This document shows positions 41,243 to 50,349 of a stretch of DNA of 64,000 nucleotides, piece by piece. The notes beneath the pieces were generated by a model. The model had not been told where the DNA came from. It saw only the letters and a program-made list of their open reading frames with translations, and did not search any database. The stretch comes from Flagellimonas sp. S3867. GTDB taxonomy: Bacteria; Bacteroidota; Bacteroidia; Flavobacteriales; Flavobacteriaceae. Within the stretch, counting starts at the first letter, position 1; the number at the start of each line of letters is the position of its first letter. Both the position numbers and the translations under genes were made by a program. Location of the stretch: contig NZ_JACVMN010000004.1 in assembly GCF_014698935.1 (NCBI RefSeq), positions 1 through 64,000 on the forward strand, in the 5' to 3' direction.

Positions 41243-42781
41243 TTATAGTGTTATTTCATCTGGAAATGGAACGGGTTCTCCTGTATTTTTAAATGATGGC
41301 ATCTGGGCATCCACATGTCGCAAATGGTTTGAGAGTATTTTAGCCAATTCATCCACTTTTTCTGGATGCTCCGATGCCAAATTTTTGGTTTCTCCTATAT
41401 CGGTTTTTAGATCGAACAATTCGAAATGTTGATCTTCATGAAAATAGATGAGTTTCAGGTCTCCTTTTCTAACCGTGCTTGATGCTCCAATACCCGGTCC
41501 ATCAGGGCCCCATTCATTGGGATAATGCCAAAATAGTGCACGCTCTGCGGTGTTTGACTCTTTTTCAGAAAGCAAGGATAAAAAGCTCTGTCCGTCTATG
41601 GTCTGCACAACATTTGGATTCTCAACACCTGCCATTTCAAGAATGGTAGGATAAAAATCCTCGATAATTAAATATTCTTCGGTTACGGAGTTGGGTCTTA
41701 CTTTTCCAGGCCATTTTACCAACATGGGCTCGCGAATTCCGCCTTCATAGGCAGAGCCTTTTCCACTTGCCAAGGGTTTATTATGTGTATGTTTTTCACC
41801 ACCTCGGGCCACAGCGCTCAGACCGCCATTGTCCGACATGAACAGAATTATGGTATTCTCATCCATTTTTTCACGTTCCAAGTAATCCATGATATCTCCC
41901 AAACTTTTGTCCATTCCTTCAACCATGGAAGCATATTTGGCTTCGGTGGAATCCATACCCTTTTCCAAATACTCCTGTAGGTATCTGTCATCACCCATTA
42001 TTGGGGTGTGCACAGCATAATGAGCCATATACAAGAAAAATGGCTGCTCTTTTTCAACCGCCGTATCTAGCGATTTTAAGGCTTCTTGGGTAATGGCCTC
42101 TGTCAAATAAATGTCTTTTCCGTGATATTGTTCCAAACCTGGTACCGCCCAGACCTCCTTTCCTTCTTTTCCATTCCCAAAATTCTCAGTGCCAAAATAA
42201 CTTTCAGGTGCACCCGCGGCATGTCCTGCGATATTTACGTCAAATCCGAGATTTATAGGGTTTTCTCCGGGTGTACCTATAGCTCCAAAGTGGGCTTTAC
42301 CTGAATGAATGGTGAAATATCCTGCATCCTTCAACATCTGTGGCAACGGTGTGGCATAAACCGCTTTATCGTCACCTTCAACCGGACTCATTCCGTTAAC
42401 ATTCCATTCAGGAAATTGAAGGGTCTTATGATTGACCTCCATGGGCTGTAACATATCCTTTTTTAAGGTCCAATTGGTTACACGATGCCTGGCTGCATTC
42501 ATACCTGTCATTAAACTAACCCTTGTTGGTGAGCAAACCGCCGTGGAATACGCCTGGGTAAATTTCATCCCCTCTTTTGCCAACCGTTCCATGTTCGGGG
42601 TTATATATCGCTCATTGAAAGGTGTCTTTTTGTTCCAAAAAGGAACAGAAGTGTCTTGCCATCCCATATCGTCCACAAAGAACAAAACAATATTGGGTGA
42701 TGGCGCAATTTCTTTCTTTTTTTCTGGTTGGCAACTTGCAAACATTACCAATCCAAGAAGTAATAAAAGGTTATTTTTCAT
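41243..42781 (-). CDS. Secreted lipoprotein sulfatase (S1 family) of the fucose locus
   Basis: 512 residues from ATG 42,781 (an ATG five codons upstream, 42,796, also possible). Lipoprotein signal MKNNLLLLLGLVMFASC with Cys17. NIVLFFVDDMGWQDTS binds metal, CSPTRVS at Cys83 is the C-x-P-x-R formylglycine site, and IILFMSDNGGLSA and GSAYEGGIREPMLVKWPG follow in the usual order. It should remove sulfate from fucose residues or other sugars of a fucoidan-like polymer before the fucosidase acts. It overlaps the phosphodiesterase-like gene end. Confidence 0.92.
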   Translation of the reverse strand: MKNNLLLLLGLVMFASCQPEKKKEIAPSPNIVLFFVDDMGWQDTSVPFWNKKTPFNERYITPNMERLAKEGMKFTQAYSTAVCSPTRVSLMTGMNAARHRVTNWTLKKDMLQPMEVNHKTLQFPEWNVNGMSPVEGDDKAVYATPLPQMLKDAGYFTIHSGKAHFGAIGTPGENPINLGFDVNIAGHAAGAPESYFGTENFGNGKEGKEVWAVPGLEQYHGKDIYLTEAITQEALKSLDTAVEKEQPFFLYMAHYAVHTPIMGDDRYLQEYLEKGMDSTEAKYASMVEGMDKSLGDIMDYLEREKMDENTIILFMSDNGGLSAVARGGEKHTHNKPLASGKGSAYEGGIREPMLVKWPGKVRPNSVTEEYLIIEDFYPTILEMAGVENPNVVQTIDGQSFLSLLSEKESNTAERALFWHYPNEWGPDGPGIGASSTVRKGDLKLIYFHEDQHFELFDLKTDIGETKNLASEHPEKVDELAKILSNHLRHVDAQMPSFKNTGEPVPFPDEITL

Positions 42782-43712
42782 TTTCGAAGATTTCATTTAT
42801 AGGTACTCCCCTCCAAAAATCGGGTGTTTCCAATCCCAGAATTTTGGCTATTGTGGCCGCTGTATCGTACGTAACCACGCTTGATTTCAATTCTCCTTTG
42901 GGTAAGACGTTTTTTCCATATACAATCCAGGGAATTTCAACTTCCGCCAAGGTTTTTCCTCCATGCCCCTTACCTACTCCACCATGATCAGAACTAAACA
43001 AAATAACCGTATCATCCATCAGTTTGTTTTTTTCCAAAGTGTTTAACACATGACCCACTAAAGCATCAATTTCCTCTACTGCTTCATAGTATTCCGGTGT
43101 TCCGTGTCCAATATTATGTCCAGCACCATCAGGTTGATCAAAATGAATGAAAGTCAAAGATGGCTTTTCAGCAACTAAAAAATCCATCGCCTTAATTACT
43201 GTCAAGGAATCTGTTTTTCCATTGTAATCCAAATCGACCATATTCTTTTCAAATAGATATCCTATTCCGCCCCAACTATAGGATACTCCTTTTTTGGACT
43301 CGGGTAATTGCTCGTCAATCAAACTGAAAACTGTAGGATATATATTTCCTTTTCCAATAATTCGTGAGGGTAACTCTGGTGTTTTGCTGCCCCATTCTGT
43401 ATATCCGTGCAATTCAGGTCCGGACCCCATGATCATGGAGGCCCAGTTTACTGCACTGGAGGATGGAAGTACGGAGCGTGCTTTTAGTGAATATGCGCCT
43501 CCCTTCATCATTTTTTTCAAATTCGGCACCTTGGCCTTATCAAAGGCATATGCACCAAAACCATCAGAACCAATTAAAATAACATGTTTGGCCAGAGGTT
43601 CGGGCTTAACATCTTCCTCTACGGTCTTGCAAGAGCCCAAAACCATTAAAATACTAATGAAACCCAACATACCTTTCTGGGACAGAAACTCCACTATTTT
43701 TTTGGTCATCAT
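42771..43712 (-). CDS. Alkaline-phosphatase-superfamily phosphodiesterase/pyrophosphatase-like lipoprotein
   Basis: 313 residues. Signal with a likely lipobox (MVLGSC). IGSDGFGAYAFDKAKVPNLKKMMKGG binds metal, LPSSSAVNWASMIMGSGPELHGYTEWG carries the nucleophile (Ser or Thr in this motif; here within SSSAVNW), and ILFSSDHGGVGKGHGG gives the second metal pair. It resembles type I phosphodiesterases/nucleotide pyrophosphatases and small sulfatase-like enzymes. Its place between sulfatase and fuconolactonase suggests it removes a phosphate or sulfate group from a fucose-containing glycan. Confidence 0.8.
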   Translation of the reverse strand: MMTKKIVEFLSQKGMLGFISILMVLGSCKTVEEDVKPEPLAKHVILIGSDGFGAYAFDKAKVPNLKKMMKGGAYSLKARSVLPSSSAVNWASMIMGSGPELHGYTEWGSKTPELPSRIIGKGNIYPTVFSLIDEQLPESKKGVSYSWGGIGYLFEKNMVDLDYNGKTDSLTVIKAMDFLVAEKPSLTFIHFDQPDGAGHNIGHGTPEYYEAVEEIDALVGHVLNTLEKNKLMDDTVILFSSDHGGVGKGHGGKTLAEVEIPWIVYGKNVLPKGELKSSVVTYDTAATIAKILGLETPDFWRGVPINEIFENEK

Positions 43713-43724
43713 TGATTTTTTAAG

Positions 43725-44552
43725 TTAAAGATTATAAAAACGGACCGCGTTCAATCCCATAATATTTCGCTGCTCTGTAGGTGACAATTGTTGGACAAAA
43801 TTTGTAACAATGGAAAGCACATTTTTATAAGTTCCTGCGACCAGGCATACGGGCCAATCTGATCCATATAAAACTCTGTCGGTTCCGAAAGCTTCCAAAA
43901 CAGTCTCCATAAAAGGATAAAATTCGGCTTCATCCCATTTAAAACTGCTGGTTTCGGTTATCATACCAGACAATTTACAGTATACATTGGGTACTTCTGA
44001 CAATGTATTTATGTTTTGCTTCCATTGTAAATCCATCCCTTTTGAAATTTGGGGTTTGGCAATGTGATCCAGCACAAACTTCTGGTTCGGAAACTTTCTT
44101 GACAATTCGATTGCTGCTGGCAACTGATGTGGATATATCAAAATGTCGTACATAAGCCCGTATTTACCCAAACAACTAATCCCGGATTGGAAATCTTCCC
44201 TTAACATAAAGTTTAGGTCAGGTTCTGCTTGAACTATGTGTCTAACTCCTTTGAGTAATTTGTTGGATGCAAAACATTCTAATCGTTCTTCAACATTATC
44301 TTGTAAGAGGTTTACCCAGCCGACAACTCCTTTTACAAAATTGTTTTTTTCGGCACAATCCAACAGAAATTGCGTTTCTTCTTCGGATTGATCTGCCTGG
44401 ACTGCAATGCATCCGTCAACACCATTCATTTCTAGAATGGATTTTAAATCGGATGGAAGAAAATCTCTTCGGATAGCCATCATGGAATCATCTATCCAAG
44501 CATCTCTGACTGGATCGTATTTCCAAAAGTGTTGATGGCTATCAATAATCAT
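43725..44552 (-). CDS. Amidohydrolase-family L-fuconolactonase
   Basis: 275 residues. MIIDSHQHFWKYDPVRDAWIDD (HxH metal motif), VDGCIAVQADQSEEETQFLLDCAEKNN, GVRHIVQAEPDLNFM, FVLDHIAKPQI and LYGSDWPVCLVAG form the lactonase-type amidohydrolase pattern seen in L-fuconolactonases and L-rhamnono-lactonases. It opens L-fucono-1,5-lactone to L-fuconate. It overlaps the next gene by 4 bases (ATGA), so expression is coupled to the diketo-acid hydrolase. Confidence 0.88.
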   Translation of the reverse strand: MIIDSHQHFWKYDPVRDAWIDDSMMAIRRDFLPSDLKSILEMNGVDGCIAVQADQSEEETQFLLDCAEKNNFVKGVVGWVNLLQDNVEERLECFASNKLLKGVRHIVQAEPDLNFMLREDFQSGISCLGKYGLMYDILIYPHQLPAAIELSRKFPNQKFVLDHIAKPQISKGMDLQWKQNINTLSEVPNVYCKLSGMITETSSFKWDEAEFYPFMETVLEAFGTDRVLYGSDWPVCLVAGTYKNVLSIVTNFVQQLSPTEQRNIMGLNAVRFYNL

Positions 44553-45409
44553 GGTTTATGGTATGCCTTGGCTTGCTGTTTTGAACTTCCTAATCCATCA
44601 ATCCCCAATTCTACAACATCGCCAGGTTTTAGATATTTTGGTGGATTTAACCCCAATCCCACTCCAAAAGGTGTGCCTGTAGAAATAATATCACCCGGAA
44701 GAAGCGTCATGAACCGACTAATGTAACTCACAAGTTCTGGTATATTGAACACAAAATCTGATGTGTTGCTGTTCTGCATGAGCTGTCCATTGAGCTTTAA
44801 CCAAAGGTTAAGGTTGTGTGGATCATTTATCTCATCCTTTGTGGCGATAAAAGGGCCTAAAGGAGCAAAGGTGTCGCAACTCTTGCCTTTTACCCATTGT
44901 CCTTCACGTTCCAATTGATATTCTCTTTCACTGTAATCGTTATGCAGTACGTATCCGGAAACATAATCCATTGCTTGATTTTGATCTACATAGGATGCCT
45001 TTTTACCGATAACAACTCCAAGTTCCACTTCCCAATCGGTTTTTTTGCTTCCTTTTGGGATGATTAAATCATCATTAGGACCTACAATTGCCGATGTCGC
45101 CTTAAAGAACAGAACGGGTTCCGAGGGTATGTCCATGCCGCTTTCGGCAGCGTGTTTTGCATAGTTCAGTCCAACACAAACAATTTTTGAAGGACGGCAT
45201 AAAGGTGAACCCAACCGTGTTTCTTTATTGATTTCGGGGCAAGTTGAGCTATTCTCGACCAACCAAGTTTTAAGTTGTTCTATGCCATTGCTGGCAAAAA
45301 AGTTTTCATCATAATCCTGACCAAAGGCTGAAACATCTATTCTTGTTCCATTCTCAAGTTCCAGGCCTGGTTTTTCGTTTTCGTATTCTCCGAATCTTAT
45401 TAATTTCAT
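44549..45409 (-). CDS. FAH-family 2,4-diketo-3-deoxy-L-fuconate hydrolase
   Basis: 286 residues. KIVCVGLNYAKHAAESGMDIPSEPVLFFKATSAIVGPNDDLIIP, then DWEVELGVVIGKKASYV and CDTFAPLGPFIATKDEI, and LPGDIISTGTPFGVGLG are the fumarylacetoacetate-hydrolase fold with its metal-binding Glu/Asp residues. In the L-fucose pathway this branch cleaves 2,4-diketo-3-deoxy-L-fuconate to pyruvate and L-lactate. It sits between the fuconolactonase and the keto-deoxyfuconate dehydrogenase genes, with overlaps on both sides. Confidence 0.9.
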   Translation of the reverse strand: MKLIRFGEYENEKPGLELENGTRIDVSAFGQDYDENFFASNGIEQLKTWLVENSSTCPEINKETRLGSPLCRPSKIVCVGLNYAKHAAESGMDIPSEPVLFFKATSAIVGPNDDLIIPKGSKKTDWEVELGVVIGKKASYVDQNQAMDYVSGYVLHNDYSEREYQLEREGQWVKGKSCDTFAPLGPFIATKDEINDPHNLNLWLKLNGQLMQNSNTSDFVFNIPELVSYISRFMTLLPGDIISTGTPFGVGLGLNPPKYLKPGDVVELGIDGLGSSKQQAKAYHKP

Positions 45410-46185
45410 TATCCGTTCAATTTTATATATCCGCCATCTATGGGAAAATCAGTTCCAGTGATAAAGGAAGCTTCATCGGAACATAGATACAATGCCAAAT
45501 GTGCTACTTCCTCAGGCTTTCCCATGCGTCCAATTGGTTGTGTTTTGGAAAGCTTTTCAAACATTTCATTTTCTGTTCCGGGATAATTCTTCTTTATGAA
45601 GTTATCCACAAAAGGGGTATGTACCCGTGCCGGGGAGATGCTATTACAACGAATTCCGTAATCCAAATAATCTTTGGCTATGGAATACGTCATTGTAAGT
45701 ACGGCTCCCTTGGTCATGGAATAGGCAAACCTATCAGAAATGCCAATAGTGGAAGCAATTGAAGCCATATTCAAGATTGTGCCTCCATGCACTTTCATAG
45801 TTTCAATACAGGAAAGGATACAATTATAGACTCCCTTGATATTGACTTGATATAGTTTATCCATATCTGCTTCAGTGGTACCTTCAATGTTTCCCACATG
45901 GGCTATTCCTGCATTGTTAATGAGGATGTCAATCTTAGACTTGTCCGAAATTGATTTTATAACTCTTTTAGTTTCTTCCTGATTTGATACATCGCATTGA
46001 TGGCCAACCGCTTTACCTCCTAAACTTTGGATCTCCTCTTCAATGGATTTGGCCTTGTCTGAATGTAACTCCAATACATGTACCTTGGCACCTTGTTTTG
46101 CAAAGGCTTTTGAAATGGCTTCGCCTATCCCGCTTCCTCCACCGGTGATTATTGCAGTTTTTCCTGTCAGGCTAAACAATGACAT
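45409..46185 (-). CDS. SDR-family 2-keto-3-deoxy-L-fuconate dehydrogenase
   Basis: 258 residues. GGGSGIGEAISKAFAKQGAKVHVLELH binds NAD; NNAG (ILINNAGIAHVG), catalytic Ser (ASIAS) and YSMTKGAV (Y-x-x-x-K) are intact. C-terminal GTDFPIDGGYIKLNG. It should oxidise 2-keto-3-deoxy-L-fuconate at C4 to the 2,4-diketo acid, the substrate of the FAH-type hydrolase whose gene overlaps its end by one base. The other SDR gene at 38 kb is the likelier fucose dehydrogenase, but the two could be swapped. Confidence 0.88.
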   Translation of the reverse strand: MSLFSLTGKTAIITGGGSGIGEAISKAFAKQGAKVHVLELHSDKAKSIEEEIQSLGGKAVGHQCDVSNQEETKRVIKSISDKSKIDILINNAGIAHVGNIEGTTEADMDKLYQVNIKGVYNCILSCIETMKVHGGTILNMASIASTIGISDRFAYSMTKGAVLTMTYSIAKDYLDYGIRCNSISPARVHTPFVDNFIKKNYPGTENEMFEKLSKTQPIGRMGKPEEVAHLALYLCSDEASFITGTDFPIDGGYIKLNG

Positions 46186-46227
46186 TAGTTATGGTTTTAA
46201 ACATGATATTTTTCTAGTCCTTTAAAT

Positions 46228-47553
46228 TCAGTCCACATTAGCCATTTCCTCTTGCCAAATCACTCCATCGGGAAACTTATATTGTTCTAAAGAGTTGTCT
46301 TTAATGGCAATGCTATATCCAGGCATGGTTGGTGGCATATACGCACCGTTTTTTATGACAACGGGGTCATAGAAATGCTCATGTAAATGATCAACATATT
46401 CGATGATTCGATTTTCCATAGAACCGGTCACGGCAATATAGTCAAACATGGAAAGGTGTTGTACATATTCGCACAACCCTACCCCTCCGGCATGTGGACA
46501 AACCGGAATATTAAACTTGGCGGCCATTAGGAGAATGGACAATATTTCGTTAACACCCCCTACCCTACAGCTATCAATTTGACAAATACCTATGGCATTG
46601 GCCTGCATCAGCTGTTTGAACATCACCCTATTTTGACAATGTTCTCCCGTAGCAACTTTAATAGGGTGTACAGCTCTAGCCACACGGGCATGCCCCAGAA
46701 TATCATCTGGACTTGTAGGTTCTTCAATCCACCAGGGGTCGAACCTCTTAAGCTCCTCCATGTTGGAAATCGCTTCTTCTACATCCCATTTTTGGTTGGC
46801 ATCCATCATCAACTGTAGATCAGGTCCCATTTCTTCTCGAATCAAAGCTGCTCTTCTTATATCATCATTTAAATCGGCTCCAACTTTTATTTTCATATGC
46901 CTAAATCCTGAAGCTTTTGCTTCACGGCAGAGACGTCGCATTTTTTCATCTGAATAGCCCAACCATCCTGCAGAGGTTGTATAAGCAGGATATCCGGATT
47001 GAAATAGTTCGTCTATACGTTCTTGTTTTGTGTTTTCTTGTTTTTTTAGAATCTCAAGTGCTTCTGCTGGGGTTATGGCATCTGTTATATAGGTAAAATC
47101 TATACATGAAACCAATTCTTCCGGTGACATATCGGCCAGCAAACGCCAAAGCGGTTTCCTTTCTACTTTGGCATACAAATCCCAAACTGCATTGACCAGT
47201 GCACCAGTGGCCAGATGAATCACACCTTTTTCGGGACCTAACCAACGTAATTGACTGTCACCCGTTATCATTCTCCAAAAATCCCCCATGTTTTGGGTAA
47301 AGCTTTCCAAGGATTTACCCATCAGCAGCGGAGACAATGATTTTATCGCAGCAACACAAAGTTCGTTTCCCCTGCCTATGGTAAAAGTTAAACCATGCCC
47401 TTCCAATCCTTCATGGTGGTTCGTTTTTAAAATCACGTAGGCCGCGGAATAGTCCGGGTCGGGATTCATAGCATCAGAGCCGTCCATTGTTTTGCTCGTG
47501 GGAAAACGTATATCCTTTACCTCGATGTCTGTAATCAATGTTGAATCGGACAT
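46228..47553 (-). CDS. L-fuconate dehydratase (enolase superfamily)
   Basis: 441 residues, full length for the family. The N-terminal capping domain runs ITDIEVKDIRFPTSKTMDGSDAMNPDPDYSAAYVILKTN; the barrel has MKIKVGADLNDD (the KxK base), metal ligands LMMDANQKWD, WWIEEPTSP and VATGEHCQNR, and CPHAGGVGLCEYVQHLSMFDYIAVTG with the catalytic His. This pattern, including the EEPTSPDDILGHA stretch, is characteristic of L-fuconate dehydratases, which make 2-keto-3-deoxy-L-fuconate. Confidence 0.92.
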   Translation of the reverse strand: MSDSTLITDIEVKDIRFPTSKTMDGSDAMNPDPDYSAAYVILKTNHHEGLEGHGLTFTIGRGNELCVAAIKSLSPLLMGKSLESFTQNMGDFWRMITGDSQLRWLGPEKGVIHLATGALVNAVWDLYAKVERKPLWRLLADMSPEELVSCIDFTYITDAITPAEALEILKKQENTKQERIDELFQSGYPAYTTSAGWLGYSDEKMRRLCREAKASGFRHMKIKVGADLNDDIRRAALIREEMGPDLQLMMDANQKWDVEEAISNMEELKRFDPWWIEEPTSPDDILGHARVARAVHPIKVATGEHCQNRVMFKQLMQANAIGICQIDSCRVGGVNEILSILLMAAKFNIPVCPHAGGVGLCEYVQHLSMFDYIAVTGSMENRIIEYVDHLHEHFYDPVVIKNGAYMPPTMPGYSIAIKDNSLEQYKFPDGVIWQEEMANVD

Positions 47554-47642
47554 TTGTATTATTGTTTAAAACAAAACTAACCGCTGGGACAGGTTTAAGC
47601 TACCTAATAAACCACTAAGGGCAATACTATTTTTGCCACATA

Positions 47643-48521
47643 TTAGGCATATTCCATTTTATCGGTATGATATTGAATATAGGAGCTTGGCGATTTACCA
47701 ATAATCATTTTGAATTGTCTGTTAAAGTTTGAGATATTATTGAATCCTGATTCGTATGCTATTGCTGTGATGTTCAATTTATCTTCAAGCAACAACTTAC
47801 AGGCATATCCTATTCTTATCTCATTTAGATATCGGGTGAAAGTTTTTCGGTGAACCTGTTTGAAAAACCTACTAAAGGCAGAAGAATTCATACCTATTAC
47901 CGCTGCAACATCGCTGGCGCCAATAGAATTTTTAAAATTCTTGAAGACATATTCATAAATCTTATGCAGTCTTTTATTCTCAGTTTTTAAGAACGAATTT
48001 ATATACCCCATACTCGAAAGCAGTCGATAGGGTCGTTCTTTTGCCAAGGTGTTTAAAATCTCTATGAACTTCAACAATTTTTCAAAAGGCTCCAAATTCC
48101 GTAAACTTCTGATATCCTCAATTGTTCTTTTACCCACTTTTGGGAACTTCACACCGCGATTGGCCCTCTCCAATAAATCGGTAATGGGCTTGGTTTCCGC
48201 TACCGATAAAAATCCCATTCCCAAAAACTCTTTTTTAAAATGGACCACTACGGATTCGGCCATTTTTTCGGAAGAGGGATTAAAATAAACGTCATCATTG
48301 AGTAACATATGGGGAAGATTCTTTCCTATAAGAATTACCTCGCCTACATCAAATTTTTCAATACTATCCCCTATAAATTGTGTTCCAGAACTTTTCTCAA
48401 CCAAAATTAACTCCAATTCCGGATGGTAGTGCCATATTTTTAAAAAGTGTGGATACAGATTATGACTGACCATAAACGAACTATTATTAGGACTAGTTCT
48501 ATTTAATAAATGGAGCTTCAT
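47643..48521 (-). CDS. AraC-family activator
   Basis: 292 residues. An N-terminal cupin-like sensor (about 10-110: HPELELILVEKSSGTQFIGDSIEKFDVGEVILIGKNLPHMLLND) and two C-terminal helix-turn-helix motifs (IGASDVAAVIGMNSSAFSRFFKQVHRKTFTRYLNEIRIGYACKLLLEDKLNITAIAYESGFNNISNFNRQFKMIIGKSPSSY). It is the first gene upstream of the fucose operon in the same direction, 89 bases from the fuconate dehydratase gene, and is the likely sugar-sensing regulator. Confidence 0.92.
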   Translation of the reverse strand: MKLHLLNRTSPNNSSFMVSHNLYPHFLKIWHYHPELELILVEKSSGTQFIGDSIEKFDVGEVILIGKNLPHMLLNDDVYFNPSSEKMAESVVVHFKKEFLGMGFLSVAETKPITDLLERANRGVKFPKVGKRTIEDIRSLRNLEPFEKLLKFIEILNTLAKERPYRLLSSMGYINSFLKTENKRLHKIYEYVFKNFKNSIGASDVAAVIGMNSSAFSRFFKQVHRKTFTRYLNEIRIGYACKLLLEDKLNITAIAYESGFNNISNFNRQFKMIIGKSPSSYIQYHTDKMEYA

Positions 48522-48667
48522 AATTGCTGATTATGGCCTCAAAATAAACAATTTCATGCATTCAACATGCCATTTACACTATTTTATCACATAAATAGCA
48601 AAAAAAGTATTGAATTCCAATTAAGTAATGGTTTCAAGCAATGTTAGAATCAAACGGTGTTTGGTAA

Positions 48668-49105
48668 TTATAACGGAAGTATTGCCTTACCATCCCTGAT
48701 ATCTTCAATAAGTTTTTCAATGGTGGTTTCCTCAAGATTTTTCAAGAAATAACTGTTGGCGTTTCCAACCAGATCATGCAGGGCACATGGATTTTGACTA
48801 TCACACTCCTTTATACTCAACATGCAGGACTGTAGTCGATGTCTACCTTCAATAACATCCACAATATTGATCAATGGAAGCGTTTTGTTTGTATCGCTCA
48901 AGTAAAAACCGCCTTTAGGTCCCCTTGCGGATGAGATAATATCCTTCTTGGAAAGCTCTTGTAAAATCTTGGCCAAATACTGTTGCGGAACATTAATTCT
49001 TTGGAATATATCCTTGACCATCATTTTATGGTTCTCATTTGAATGCAATGCCAAAAACAACACTGCTTTAATGGCGTATTTTGATGAGGTTGAAAGCATA
49101 AACAT
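48668..49105 (-). CDS. Rrf2-family regulator with candidate Fe-S cysteines
   Basis: 145 residues. Winged helix at the N-terminus (MLSTSSKYAIKAVLFLALHSNENHKMMVKDIFQRINVPQQYLAKILQELSKKDIISSARGPKGGFYL) and a C-x6-C-x5-C cluster (CMLSIKECDSQNPCALHD), the spacing seen in IscR/NsrR-type [2Fe-2S] or [4Fe-4S] sensors. It is divergent from the nos operon with a 116-base gap, so it probably controls it in response to nitric oxide or redox state. Either of the first two Met codons may be used. Confidence 0.9.
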   Translation of the reverse strand: MFMLSTSSKYAIKAVLFLALHSNENHKMMVKDIFQRINVPQQYLAKILQELSKKDIISSARGPKGGFYLSDTNKTLPLINIVDVIEGRHRLQSCMLSIKECDSQNPCALHDLVGNANSYFLKNLEETTIEKLIEDIRDGKAILPL

Positions 49106-49221
49106 CTAAATATAAGTCACAAAGGTAAAAAAGATGTTTTTATCCGAAATGTGACATTTATCATATTATCCCACAATTTGGGACTATATTTTTGATCCTA
49201 AAATCTAACAATTGTAATCCC
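49106..49221. promoter_or_regulatory. Divergent control region of the nos cluster
   Basis: Between the Rrf2 gene and the cytochrome c gene. It carries an inverted pair GTCACA (49,116-49,121) and TGTGAC (49,150-49,155), 28 bases apart, in an AT-rich setting, suitable for a dimeric regulator. Assignment to the Rrf2 protein is inference. Confidence 0.4.
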
Positions 49222-49728
49222 ATGAAAATTATTGTAAAAAGCAGTGCATACCTTTTCCTAGCCCTCCTATTAAGCTGCGGAGGTAAAGAAGAAAAGAAAA
49301 AAGATGGCTTTCAAGTACAGCGACAAAAATCCACAACCGAAAAGGTTGAATCACAACCAGAAACAAATGCTGTTAAGCCCTCTGAAAGGGTCGAGCTTAC
49401 CAATAAAGGGGTTGGACCTGTAAAATCATTGACACTAAACGATGATATCGATACCGCTATGTCGGAAGAGGGCAAAGCCGTATTTGAACAGATGTGCTTG
49501 GCGTGCCACAGGATCGGAAAAAAGTTTATTGGTCCAGCACCCAACGGCATATTGGAACGACGCTCACCTGAGTGGGTTATGAACATGATCTTGAATCCTG
49601 AGGTCATGGTAAAAGAAGACCCCTTGGCAAAAGAACTTCTTATGGAATTCAATGGATCTCCCATGGCCAATCAAGGTCTTACCGAGGAACAGGCCAGGGC
49701 CGTACTCGAATATTTTAGAACCTTATAA
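49222..49728 (+). CDS. Lipoprotein cytochrome c, probable electron donor to NosZ
   Basis: 168 residues from ATG 49,222 (a TTG upstream is unlikely). MKIIVKSSAYLFLALLLSC is a lipoprotein signal with Cys19. The haem motif CLACH is at 92-96 (after AVFEQM), and NGSPMAN supplies the distal Met. A charged, unstructured linker separates anchor and haem domain, as in many envelope-tethered cytochromes that reach periplasmic enzymes. First gene of the nos operon. Confidence 0.88.
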   Translation: MKIIVKSSAYLFLALLLSCGGKEEKKKDGFQVQRQKSTTEKVESQPETNAVKPSERVELTNKGVGPVKSLTLNDDIDTAMSEEGKAVFEQMCLACHRIGKKFIGPAPNGILERRSPEWVMNMILNPEVMVKEDPLAKELLMEFNGSPMANQGLTEEQARAVLEYFRTL

Positions 49729-49737
49729 TATTTAACT

Positions 49738-50319
49738 ATGAAAGTAATCACCAAAATTAAAGTATTCCTAGGTTCGTTCCTAGTGCTATGTATTTTGACC
49801 AGCTGCAAGAACGAAGCCAAAACGGAAACCACTGCCACAACAAATGTGGAAACCCAAAAAAGTGACAAAAAACAAGGACAGGCATTCCTTAAAGATGATG
49901 AAGCCCAACCTAATGTACTGGACATTGCCATAGGCTCTAAGGACCATACCACACTTGTGGCCGCTGTGCAAGCCGCTGAACTGGAAAATGCCTTGGTAAA
50001 CGCAGGCCCGTTAATGGTATTTGCACCAACCAATGCCGCTTTTGATGCTTTACCTGAAGGTACCGTAGAGAATCTGTTAAAACCAGAGAACAAAGCTTCC
50101 TTGGCCAATATTCTACAATATCATGTTACTCCGGGGAAATACTCCAAAGATTTTCTCAAAAAATTTAAAAAACTAGGACAAGCAAACAATCAAAATGTTC
50201 AAGTGGAAGTGCAAGGAGATGATGTCTTTGTCGGAGGTGCAAAAATAATAGCCAGTGTCCCCTGTGGAAATGGTATTGTACATGTGGTGGATAAAGTAAT
50301 GCTACCACCAAGCGAATAA
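49738..50319 (+). CDS. Fasciclin-domain lipoprotein
   Basis: 193 residues with a lipoprotein signal ending LCILTSC. The fasciclin (FAS1) domain covers about 55-190: LDIAIGSKDHTTLVAAVQAAELENALVNAGPLMVFAPTNAAFDALPEGTVENLLKPENKASLANILQYHVTPGKY, then VHVVDKVMLPP. FAS1 domains mediate protein or surface contacts. It lies between the cytochrome and nosZ genes with 9 and 30 base gaps, so it may help assemble or dock the NosZ complex at the membrane. Confidence 0.9.
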   Translation: MKVITKIKVFLGSFLVLCILTSCKNEAKTETTATTNVETQKSDKKQGQAFLKDDEAQPNVLDIAIGSKDHTTLVAAVQAAELENALVNAGPLMVFAPTNAAFDALPEGTVENLLKPENKASLANILQYHVTPGKYSKDFLKKFKKLGQANNQNVQVEVQGDDVFVGGAKIIASVPCGNGIVHVVDKVMLPPSE

Positions 50320-50349
50320 CTATAGAACAACCTTTTAAAAACAATAACA

